NCBI GenBank assembly: GCA_002502175.1
Contig: DAPQ01000032.1
Location: forward strand, 64,252 to 83,158
Reading direction: 5' to 3'
DNA from: Euryarchaeota archaeon UBA19
Lineage (GTDB): Archaea; Thermoplasmatota; Poseidoniia; Poseidoniales; Thalassarchaeaceae
Length of the DNA stretch: 18,907 nt
The notes beneath the pieces are model-generated. The model had not been told where the DNA came from and did not search any database. It saw only the letters and a program-made list of their open reading frames with translations. The translations under genes and the position numbers were made by a program. Positions 6,739-13,422 of the stretch are shown piece after piece; position 1 is the stretch's first letter; the number at the start of each line of letters is the position of its first letter.

Positions 6739-8712
6739 ATGGTTAGCGACGCTTCGGGATGGTATGCGCGACTGGACAGGTCGTGCGAGAATAGAATTGA
6801 ACAGCTTGAACGTTGGTTAGATGCTTGGGAAGAATCGATTCGGCATAATATTCCAATTGCCGCAACAATGCCTAGTGACTGGCCGACTCTACCAGCAGGG
6901 CTTCTATCTAACCCGGGTGCTGTTCTAGACCATATGCTGGCTCGCTACGATGCTGAAATTGATGGGCGATCTCCACGCGGAGCATACGCTACACCTGCTC
7001 GATTTGCTGATGCTATGCTAGCTGATGAGTTGGGCGAGCGCGGCGCAGATAGTGACCAACCCATGCCTACTGGAATCTCCCTCGCGGCTTTACCTCCTGG
7101 TTTCCGTGCTTTCGCGGCACAGATGAATGAAGCCAATTCGAAAGATGATGGAGACGAGGTAGATGAAGCGGTTACAGCAGGAAGAAAGACCGCTTCTGGA
7201 ATTCCACTTCCATTTGCAGACCCTGCAGTTGGAGCGGGATTATTCCCAGAGCGTCTCCTGAAGGTTCACTCAGAAAGAATCGATGGTTTACCCGCAGCGA
7301 CCAAGAAGGAAGATACAATTCGTCTTCTTTCGAAATTGCAACTCTTGGATATTTCAGATATTGCAGTCCGCTGTACTCGCAGAAGACTGCTCTTAGTCCT
7401 TGCAAAATCCGAACTAATAGAATTGGACGGAGACGGTGATGAGTCTAGAATTGGTAGAAAACAGGCCGAAGAATTGCTTGAGACTAGCGTGCAAGAAGGA
7501 GATGCGCTACGAGGATCCTGGCCTTGGGATGAAAATCCTCGACTACTGATTTGCAACCCTCCATGGCTTCGAATCAAAGACCGATTCCGAGGCCACCCAG
7601 ATGGAAGCAATTTGCGCAAGGAACTATCTCGTGAATTGCGCAGTATTACAGAACCGGATGGCAGGCTCAGATTTAGTACACTTCTTGGAAATGTAAACTT
7701 GTATCGTTTATTCTTAGAACGCTCCCTTCAGCTCGTCGAAGAAGGCGGTCGCGTTCGCATGATTGTTCCGGACTCACTACTAAGAGAGAAGAGCAGTATA
7801 CCACTTCGCCGATTAATGGTTGAGAGAAATAATTGGGATTCTGCTTGGTCATTCCCTGAGAGTCAAAGGGTATTCCCCGGTGTGTCTCAAGGCGTTTTGG
7901 TCATCGCAATTTCAGTTGGCGGGGAGACTACAAAACTAACCAGTTGGGGGCCACTTGAGTCAACCGATGTACTTCCATCTGCCGGACTTGATCCAAAATC
8001 ACCAAAATTGGAACTAGAGCGCTCAACATGGGCTACTTGGACAGATACAAATTGGGCCGTTCCTAGGATGCCTCGCAAAGAACATGAGCGACGTAAGGTG
8101 CTGAATGCGATTTCACAATTGGCTGATTTACCTCGACTATCTGAAGACCATAACTGGCTGAATCCAAGTGGCGACCCTATTCGCGTGCGTGTTGGAGAAA
8201 TTGACCAAACCACTTGGTCGGAAGACATTCGTGATTGGAAGCCTAGATCGCGTGGGACTCCGTTTATTCGAGGCATTCACTTCAATTTAGAGAATGGTAA
8301 GGTATCTATCAACCACCCAGGATATACCTCGTCGATTCCTAGAGAAGCATTGGAGCGTTGTCAAGCAATGTGGAAGGGGCCAATAGATGCAAGAGGCATT
8401 AGTCGAATCGCCTGCCAAGCAATCGTCAACGCACAGCAAGATAGGAGGCTTCGCTGGGTAGTTGTTCCACCAGACTGTGTTCTTGGTAACTCAGTGAACT
8501 TCCTAGAACTGCCAGAGGCAGTACAAGATAGTCTAGCGGAAGAGTATGGAACTCTAGAGCAAGGTTTGTTGTGGTTGGCCGAACATCTGAATTCAGATAC
8601 TCTTGATCTTTGGTCAAGAGCTTGGGCGGCCAATAACAACGTCAACAATTACGAGATTGAGAACTTACCATTCCCACCGCCGGTTAGCATGACCAAGGTT
8701 GAGGCTCTTTAG
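6739..8712 (+). CDS. N6-adenine-specific DNA methyltransferase (Eco57I/type IIG-like), solitary
   Basis: The 657-residue protein has the N6-adenine methyltransferase order: YATP (83-86, start of motif X region), AdoMet-binding motif I DPAVGAGLF (161-169), motif II region DISDIAVRC (204-212), motif III-like EGDAL (253-257) and catalytic motif IV NPPW (273-276). The C-terminal 200 residues look like a target-recognition domain of the TaqI/type IIG kind, with IRGIHFNLENGK and RISRIACQAIV...RRLRWVVVPP...GNSVNF segments. No PD-(D/E)xK nuclease domain is evident in this protein or its neighbours, so it appears to be an orphan methyltransferase. An unusual ~75-residue polar insert separates YATP from motif I. 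The reading frame is open upstream; ATG 6739 has GGGAGGG 13-20 bases before it, while GTG 6718 and TTG 6682 are alternatives. Confidence 0.88.
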   Translation: MVSDASGWYARLDRSCENRIEQLERWLDAWEESIRHNIPIAATMPSDWPTLPAGLLSNPGAVLDHMLARYDAEIDGRSPRGAYATPARFADAMLADELGERGADSDQPMPTGISLAALPPGFRAFAAQMNEANSKDDGDEVDEAVTAGRKTASGIPLPFADPAVGAGLFPERLLKVHSERIDGLPAATKKEDTIRLLSKLQLLDISDIAVRCTRRRLLLVLAKSELIELDGDGDESRIGRKQAEELLETSVQEGDALRGSWPWDENPRLLICNPPWLRIKDRFRGHPDGSNLRKELSRELRSITEPDGRLRFSTLLGNVNLYRLFLERSLQLVEEGGRVRMIVPDSLLREKSSIPLRRLMVERNNWDSAWSFPESQRVFPGVSQGVLVIAISVGGETTKLTSWGPLESTDVLPSAGLDPKSPKLELERSTWATWTDTNWAVPRMPRKEHERRKVLNAISQLADLPRLSEDHNWLNPSGDPIRVRVGEIDQTTWSEDIRDWKPRSRGTPFIRGIHFNLENGKVSINHPGYTSSIPREALERCQAMWKGPIDARGISRIACQAIVNAQQDRRLRWVVVPPDCVLGNSVNFLELPEAVQDSLAEEYGTLEQGLLWLAEHLNSDTLDLWSRAWAANNNVNNYEIENLPFPPPVSMTKVEAL

Positions 8713-8786
8713 ACGCTCGATTGGTTTTCTCGCGTTGTCTGATTTTCGATTTGTGTCGGTTTAGCGGAAAGGTATCGGCTTGAGTC

Positions 8787-8802
8787 CGGAAATTAATTTC
8801 CG
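8787..8802. repeat. Perfect 16-bp palindrome in the gap before the THEP1 gene
   Basis: CGGAAATTAATTTCCG is self-complementary without a spacer. It sits in the 194-bp gap between the methyltransferase stop and the THEP1 start, about 105 bp upstream of the latter. The lack of a loop argues against an RNA terminator and for a dimeric DNA-binding site. Nothing else recognisable was found in this gap. Confidence 0.6.
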
Positions 8803-8906
8803 TTCCACGGAGCAATTGAAGCGATTCGACCAAATTGATTATTACGGCCGCATTACGTACGCAGGGCCGTTCCATCGCGTTCAGCATTAGGGTCAGAGGC
8901 AATAAT

Positions 8907-9491
8907 ATGGGAATTCATCCAAAAATCGGGATAACAGGACTTCCGCGTTCTGGTAAGTCGGCCGTATTGGAAAAAGTTGTCAGTATGATCATCGAAGAGC
9001 GCAAACAGGAGATGAGAGCTCGCAATGAAGACCCTAACCTAAAGCCGATTGTTGGCGGGATGAAAACTCGAACCATAATGGAAGATGGTCAACGTGTTGG
9101 GTTCGAATGTGTTGATATCGTAACCGGTGATTCTGCGGTAATGGCACACCGAGAAATTGACTCAAGAACAAGAATCCTAGGCTATGGAATAAATCCAGAA
9201 GCTCTCGATGAAATCGGTGTAGCCGCAATTCAGCGAACGATGGATGAGTGTGAATTATTGGTCGTCGATGAAATAGGCAAGTTCTCTGTTGAGAGTGAGG
9301 AATTTGTCGAAATAGTCAGGGAAGCACTGAAGGCGGATATGCCGACGATTCTCACCCTGCACAAGAAGAGTCGCCACCCGCTTCTTCAAGATATTCGAAG
9401 GCGAGACGATGCACGTATCCTCGAAGTAACTCCTGTAAATCGTGCTCTGCTTCCTTACAAGATTCACAAATTGGTTAGAGAAACCTACTGA
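8907..9491 (+). CDS. NTPase, THEP1 family
   Basis: This is a 194-residue P-loop nucleoside-triphosphatase of the THEP1 type, common in archaea and known to hydrolyse NTPs in vitro; its cellular role is unsettled. Walker A reads GLPRSGKS (11-18). It is followed by the family segment TRTIMEDGQRVGFECVDIVTG (about 54-74) and Walker B VVDEIGK (119-125), then a helix pair and TLHKKSRHP. ATG 8907 was chosen because the P-loop begins ten residues later, as is usual in the family, and CAGAGG (8894-8899) precedes it by 7 nt; an upstream in-frame ATG at 8835 would add 24 unrelated residues. It is first in a plus-strand run with the membrane protein, gcvH and rnhA. Confidence 0.88.
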   Translation: MGIHPKIGITGLPRSGKSAVLEKVVSMIIEERKQEMRARNEDPNLKPIVGGMKTRTIMEDGQRVGFECVDIVTGDSAVMAHREIDSRTRILGYGINPEALDEIGVAAIQRTMDECELLVVDEIGKFSVESEEFVEIVREALKADMPTILTLHKKSRHPLLQDIRRRDDARILEVTPVNRALLPYKIHKLVRETY

Positions 9492-9534
9492 TTGAGCGAG
9501 GCATTCATCCCCTTTGGGCTACTCAGAGTGTCAC

Positions 9535-9918
9535 ATGGATTCACCCGCGGCCCGACTTCAACGGGTGCTGATTGGTATCGCGATACCTGCGGCATTCCTT
9601 ACCGCACTAGCACTCGCTGATGGCAGAATCGAGTTGATTGGCTGCGAGGGTGATGCTTGCCATAGCACTAGCGAGATTGCCTTGGCATTACCTGCAATCG
9701 TGCTACTGTGCTTGATTGGTCTCGCGATTTTACGATTTTCGGCAAACCGCGATTTTGGCGATGGGGCACTTGACCGATGGTTCAGTAGAGAGCCTGAATC
9801 GGTTATGAGAGAAAGGCTCGAAGAAGAAAGATTCGAGGCCAGCGATGAAGGTCTTGGTTCTCGCTGGGCCGAACTTGAGAAAAAGAACCTCGAAGAGCAA
9901 TACGGCGAAGAAGAGTGA
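9535..9918 (+). CDS. Small membrane protein, two TM helices, acidic tail
   Basis: No family is recognised. The 127-residue protein has two hydrophobic helices, about 11-29 and 47-68. A short loop between them carries two cysteines (Cys37 and Cys42) that could form a disulfide outside the cell. A charged cytoplasmic tail (about 70-127) follows, rich in Glu and Arg (RERLEEERFEA, ELEKKNLEEQYGEEE) and probably helical. A TTG at 9514 is in frame, but ATG 9535 is the first ATG and leaves a natural N-terminus before helix 1. No clear Shine-Dalgarno is present. It lies between THEP1 (43 bp) and gcvH (74 bp). Confidence 0.75.
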   Translation: MDSPAARLQRVLIGIAIPAAFLTALALADGRIELIGCEGDACHSTSEIALALPAIVLLCLIGLAILRFSANRDFGDGALDRWFSREPESVMRERLEEERFEASDEGLGSRWAELEKKNLEEQYGEEE

Positions 9919-9992
9919 ACTTTTCAAACGATTAAGTCTAGTTTACGAATCGAAACCTTGACCCCTCACCGTAGTCTCGCCCACTCGATAAC

Positions 9993-10376
9993 ATGAGCGA
10001 AGTGCCCGCTGAATTGAGATATACGCCCGAGCATGAATGGATTCGAGTAGAAGGCGACCAGGCGATTATTGGAGTGACAGATTACGCTCAGGACGCTCTA
10101 ACAGATGTTGTCTGGGTAGAATTGCCAGAAGTTGGAATGTCGGTTGGAGCTATGGAATCCTGTGGCAGTGTAGAGTCTGTAAAATCGGTTAGCGAAATCT
10201 ACGCACCAATTGCGGGTGAGGTGACTGAAGCCAATGAAAGTCTCGAAGACGCCCCGGAACAAATCAATCAGGACCCCTATGGAGATGGATGGATTTGGAA
10301 GATGACAATCAGTGATGCTGGAGAGCTGGATAACCTTCTCGACTCGGCAGCGTATAGCGAACTGATTGGTGAGTGA
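9993..10376 (+). CDS. gcvH: Glycine cleavage system H protein
   Basis: This is the lipoyl carrier that moves the methylamine intermediate between the P, T and L proteins of the glycine cleavage system. The 127-residue protein is the usual length. The start YTPEHEWI (10-17), GVTDYAQDALTDVVWVELPEVG (27-48) and the lipoylation site ESVKSVSEIYAPI (61-73, with Lys64) are all present. No Shine-Dalgarno is visible before the ATG, which fits a leaderless message. The other glycine cleavage genes are not in this window. Its TGA overlaps the GTG start of rnhA by four bases. Confidence 0.97.
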   Translation: MSEVPAELRYTPEHEWIRVEGDQAIIGVTDYAQDALTDVVWVELPEVGMSVGAMESCGSVESVKSVSEIYAPIAGEVTEANESLEDAPEQINQDPYGDGWIWKMTISDAGELDNLLDSAAYSELIGE

Positions 10377-10915
10377 GTATCGTGGTTGCAGCCCTCCACA
10401 TCTACGTGGATGGCTCATGTGAGGAGAATCGAAATGTCACTGCAGAGACTCCTGCTGGCTGGGGATTCTGTGTCGTAGAAGGCGATACGGGTCTAGGAAG
10501 AGGTCGAGGTGAAATTGTCACCGAAGGTTCTGGTTCAGTGATTACAGACGAGACTTCGAATGATTTCATCGGTGCCGAAGTCGGCTCAAACAATACTGCA
10601 GAACTGAGTGCCATCGCCGCTGCTCTCAGTTGGCTACTCAAGCAAGGAGGAGGTAGTTCGGTAGTCATTCGCGCCGATTCACAATATGCACTCAATATAG
10701 CAAATGGACAATGGAGGGCTAAGAAAAATCGTGACTTAGCCTCACACGTCAGAACGCTTTGGGATGAAGTCTCAAGTTTGCGGGAATTATCTGGTGAACA
10801 TGTTAGGGCGCATCGTGGGCACCGTTGGAATGAGCGCGCCGATCATTTAGCATTCAGAGCAATGAGTGGGAAAGAGCCGTTGCCGTTGCAATTTTGGAAG
10901 CCGGGTCAGAGATAA
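10373..10915 (+). CDS. rnhA: Ribonuclease HI
   Basis: This nuclease cleaves the RNA strand of RNA-DNA hybrids. The four metal-binding acidic residues are all present: Asp13 in YVDGSC, Glu77 in NNTAELSA, Asp102 in RADSQYAL and Asp157 in NERAD. His150, the mobile catalytic histidine, lies in RAHRGHRWNERAD. The protein is 180 residues, longer than the ~155 of bacterial RNase HI; the extra length is a Gly/Ser/Thr-rich insertion at about 40-72 before the catalytic glutamate. Start GTG 10373 forms a GTGA overlap with gcvH; GTG 10382 is a possible alternative, and no ATG precedes the active site. Confidence 0.93.
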   Translation: MSIVVAALHIYVDGSCEENRNVTAETPAGWGFCVVEGDTGLGRGRGEIVTEGSGSVITDETSNDFIGAEVGSNNTAELSAIAAALSWLLKQGGGSSVVIRADSQYALNIANGQWRAKKNRDLASHVRTLWDEVSSLRELSGEHVRAHRGHRWNERADHLAFRAMSGKEPLPLQFWKPGQR

Positions 10916-10920
10916 TCTGC

Positions 10921-11397
10921 TTATTCTTCCGAAATTTTGTCTGCCAGAGGACCTAAGGCTAGTATTGAGTATACACCTGATAGAGAAATCAAGAGGCCGA
11001 TTAGTAGCAAAACCAGTCCGGTAGGGTCTGGAAGATATTCCTGCAGAGGATTACCTGCTGCCCATGAGAGAATTATTGTGAATACACCGACTGCAAGAAC
11101 TTGTTTTGATGACTTTTCAGGATTTTTCCAATTATCTAGCCAAGGAATCAGGCCTTTCCGATTGAAAGTAAATCGATACCAAGATACGTACCAAAACCCT
11201 AGGCCTGTCATACCAATTATTCCTAAGGTGAAGGATTCTGAATCCCATGGTCCGGGAAATGAAAAACCTAGAATCATGGTGTTGAGTAGTAAGATTGAGC
11301 CAATAATTGCAGGAGTGACTCCATTTACTTCCGTCTCGTTTCCCACGATGCTTCCAACAGGTATCTGTCCTTCAAATCGACTAAGCAGAAAAGTCAT
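10921..11397 (-). CDS. Hypothetical membrane protein, four TM helices
   Basis: No family is recognised. The 158-residue translation has four hydrophobic stretches (about 28-47, 57-77, 98-115 and 126-148) with loops rich in Trp, Pro and basic residues between the second and third. The opposite strand also holds a long open frame (10937-11425), but that one is basic, polar and without domain-like patterning, while this one gives coherent membrane helices and ends 5 bp past the rnhA stop. It is convergent with rnhA and divergent from the GNAT gene, with only 24 bp between start codons. Confidence 0.7.
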   Translation of the reverse strand: MTFLLSRFEGQIPVGSIVGNETEVNGVTPAIIGSILLLNTMILGFSFPGPWDSESFTLGIIGMTGLGFWYVSWYRFTFNRKGLIPWLDNWKNPEKSSKQVLAVGVFTIILSWAAGNPLQEYLPDPTGLVLLLIGLLISLSGVYSILALGPLADKISEE

Positions 11398-11421
11398 TCA
11401 TCAGTGCCTTTTGGCGGATTT

Positions 11422-11856
11422 ATGAAGAATGGTTTGGTTTGGGAAAAATCCGTCGACCAAGCCCATCTTGATTTGAGGTTTAATGTCCTTCGAGAAGGAT
11501 TACCTAGAGGAACTGAACACTATCCTGGAATCGATGAAGATCCTCGAACCACTTTCTTATGCGCTTACATAGAAGATGTTCTAGTAGGGTGTTCTACGCT
11601 GCAAGTTGATGAAAGAGAAGGCTGTAAATTTCGAATTAGAGGGATGGCGGTATTGCCCGACCACAGGAACAAAGGAATTGGTTCTAGCATAGTCAAAGGA
11701 TTGCAAGAATACGCAAAAAGCCAGGGCTCAGGAATCTGGTGTAATGCCAGAGTTAGGGCTGTACCAATGTATGCCAGATGTGGCTTTGTTGTCATATCAG
11801 GTATTTACGATATCGAAGGTATTGGACCTCATCATGACATGGAATGGAAATTTTGA
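11422..11856 (+). CDS. GNAT-family N-acetyltransferase
   Basis: The 144-residue protein has the single-domain GNAT layout. An N-terminal substrate half (LRFNVLREGLPRGTEH) is followed by beta-4 FRIRGMAVLPDHRNKGIGSSIV (about 70-91), whose RNKGIG matches the acetyl-CoA pyrophosphate loop R/QxxGxG/A. Helix 3 and the motif B region NARVRAVPMYARCGFVVIS (108-126) then appear. The substrate cannot be predicted. A GTG at 11404 is in frame six codons upstream, but ATG 11422 is preferred. The gene ends 10 bp before the convergent pirin stop. Confidence 0.88.
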   Translation: MKNGLVWEKSVDQAHLDLRFNVLREGLPRGTEHYPGIDEDPRTTFLCAYIEDVLVGCSTLQVDEREGCKFRIRGMAVLPDHRNKGIGSSIVKGLQEYAKSQGSGIWCNARVRAVPMYARCGFVVISGIYDIEGIGPHHDMEWKF

Positions 11857-11866
11857 CCTATTCAAT

Positions 11867-12754
11867 TCAATTGACAAATGTACCATTCTGATAGTCGGAG
11901 AATGCTTGGTGGATTTCCTCCTTTGTGTTCATTACAAATGGACCATACCGCTCGATTGGTTCATTTAATTCTGGGCCTGCAAAAATCAAGAATTCGGCGC
12001 CCTCTTGGGATTCGATTAGAATTTCTTCTCCTTCAGAAAGTAGAGCTAGTTCACCGTCTTGAATTCCTTGTTTTGCACCTATTCCGAATGCGATTGGGCT
12101 CTTTTTGACTCTAGTTTCATTTTCCAGATTTATCCCCCCTCCAAATACGTAAATCATACCATTCAAATCTTCTTGTAACTTTTGCACTAAACGTGATTCA
12201 GGTTTCATTTTGACATGAATAAGTGTGATTGGGATCTTAGTATCTATTGACGATGTTGTACCCATGCATTCACCCGCTATCACACGTGCCCAGACGCCAT
12301 CTTTCTCAACAACAGGAGATTCTGTAGATGGTACCTCTTGATATCGCGGCTCCATCATTTTATGAGAAGATGGGAGATTTACCCAAATCTGAAATCCATG
12401 CGTCCTACCTCCAGTTTTGAGGAATTCCTCATGCGGTTCTTCACAGTGAATAATGCCGCGTCCAGCAGTCATCCATTGCACATCACCAGGGTTCAATTCC
12501 CCACTATTCCCAGCACTATCCTCGTGCCTCATCCTTCCATCCAAAAGATAGGTGACGGTCTCGAATCCGCGATGTGGGTGCCATGGTGCACCTAATGCTT
12601 CTCCTGGCCCATAATCCACGGGTCCCATTTCGTCAATAAGCAGAAATGGACTGAGTACTCTTCCCATTCTGTAGGGCCTGCGTACCTTGAATCCGCCCCC
12701 CTCCCGGACAATATGAGTTGGAACTATTTCGGTCACACTACGAGTGCTGTTCAT
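11867..12754 (-). CDS. Pirin family protein
   Basis: Pirins are iron-dependent bicupin proteins acting as redox sensors or quercetinase-like dioxygenases. The 295-residue protein carries the N-terminal cupin metal ligands in HPHRGFETVTYL (His59, His61) and HCEEP (His103, Glu105), with the family signature LDGRMRHEDSAGNSGELNPGDVQWMTAGRGIIH between them; the C-terminal cupin follows from about residue 170. The frame is open 15 codons upstream, but the ATG at 12754 is preceded by AAGGAGTG at an 8-nt spacing, so it is the supported start. Base composition is clearly more AT-rich than metK or the aminotransferase. What it oxidises or regulates cannot be told from sequence. Confidence 0.93.
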   Translation of the reverse strand: MNSTRSVTEIVPTHIVREGGGFKVRRPYRMGRVLSPFLLIDEMGPVDYGPGEALGAPWHPHRGFETVTYLLDGRMRHEDSAGNSGELNPGDVQWMTAGRGIIHCEEPHEEFLKTGGRTHGFQIWVNLPSSHKMMEPRYQEVPSTESPVVEKDGVWARVIAGECMGTTSSIDTKIPITLIHVKMKPESRLVQKLQEDLNGMIYVFGGGINLENETRVKKSPIAFGIGAKQGIQDGELALLSEGEEILIESQEGAEFLIFAGPELNEPIERYGPFVMNTKEEIHQAFSDYQNGTFVN

Positions 12755-12806
12755 ATTCAACACTCCTTCGGCTTCACGCTTAATTGCTAGTTTTCTCAAG
12801 AGTTGA

Positions 12807-12820
12807 GATTTTTATTTTGA
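12807..12820 (-). promoter_or_regulatory. Possible archaeal promoter (AT-rich element) for pirin
   Basis: Read on the minus strand this is TCAAAATAAAAATC, an A/T-rich stretch centred about 60 bp upstream of the pirin ATG. It would place a start site about 30 bp before the ATG and leave the Shine-Dalgarno inside the leader. It was recognised only by composition and spacing. Confidence 0.3.
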
Positions 12821-12863
12821 TTTCATCTCTTTATTTGAGTAATCTGTTTGAATGGATGGCTGA

Positions 12864-12889
12864 GAATTACGAGTAAATATTCGTAATTC
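12864..12889. repeat. Perfect 9-bp inverted repeat in the pirin/membrane-protein gap
   Basis: The arms are GAATTACGA (12864-12872) and TCGTAATTC (12881-12889), with an 8-nt AT-rich spacer. The centre-to-centre distance of about 17 bp suits a dimeric winged-helix regulator such as a MarR- or TrmB-type protein. It lies in the 282-bp gap between two divergent genes, about 110 bp upstream of the pirin start. Confidence 0.6.
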
Positions 12890-12987
12890 CGCCCATTTGT
12901 TTATCCTTCAGTGACAGCAAGACGTTGTTATGGAAGAGAATGAAGGAGGTTCTCCTAAATCATGAGGAAGAATAATGCGTAAAATTA

Positions 12988-13007
12988 GGTATAGATTCTC
13001 CTATACC
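12988..13007. repeat. Perfect 7-bp inverted repeat before the 13037 gene
   Basis: GGTATAG (12988-12994) and CTATACC (13001-13007) are separated by 6 nt. The repeat ends 29 bp before the ATG, where an archaeal TATA box or overlapping operator would be expected. A weaker AGGAG/CTCCT pair lies at 12944-12956. The rest of this 282-bp gap holds no recognisable gene. Confidence 0.55.
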
Positions 13008-13036
13008 ATCATTAGCCGCCAAATTAACAGGGTTTC

Positions 13037-13417
13037 ATGGAAAATATACTTGCCATGCAAATTGTAGGCGCTATCACAGTACTTATTGGATTGAAAATGA
13101 ACGTGGATCCTGTCGGATTCAACAAGGACATCTTTGGAGATGTTGAGGGAGTAGATAGTGGAGAGATGTCCGCTAGCAGATTGGCAATAGGTGGAGGAAT
13201 AATGTCTCTTGGTTTGCTAAATTTATATTGTAGTCTGAATCTTGACGAAGGTACTGCAACTGAAACGGTTCTAATCGGAACTGTGATCGGACTTGCTACA
13301 TTTTTCGTTACCATTGCTAGTGCAAAGTTTCGTGGATTTACATCAGACATCCCCAAGCTTCCGATGATTGTATTGCCGACTCTGATTGCAATCTGCCTTT
13401 ACTCCGCAATGGGATAA
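13037..13417 (+). CDS. Hypothetical membrane protein, four TM helices
   Basis: The 126-residue protein has hydrophobic helices at about 3-20, 47-68, 77-96 and 106-124, with short polar loops. The first loop (21-46) is acidic. The arrangement, with a GG-rich second helix (SRLAIGGGIMSLGLL), is loosely reminiscent of small four-helix DUF4345-type proteins, but no diagnostic motif is present. The ATG at 13037 has no clear Shine-Dalgarno. It is divergent from pirin and converges with the photolyase gene, 5 bp from its stop. Confidence 0.7.
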   Translation: MENILAMQIVGAITVLIGLKMNVDPVGFNKDIFGDVEGVDSGEMSASRLAIGGGIMSLGLLNLYCSLNLDEGTATETVLIGTVIGLATFFVTIASAKFRGFTSDIPKLPMIVLPTLIAICLYSAMG

Positions 13418-13422
13418 GCAGG

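Noticed and set aside
10937..11425. Plus-strand 162-codon open frame opposite the four-helix membrane protein
   Set aside because: It is basic and polar with no domain-like pattern, while the minus frame gives four clean membrane helices and fits between its neighbours.
12931..12966. Eleven-codon ORF between pirin and the 13037 gene
   Set aside because: It is too short, has no clear ribosome-binding site of its own and can be expected by chance.
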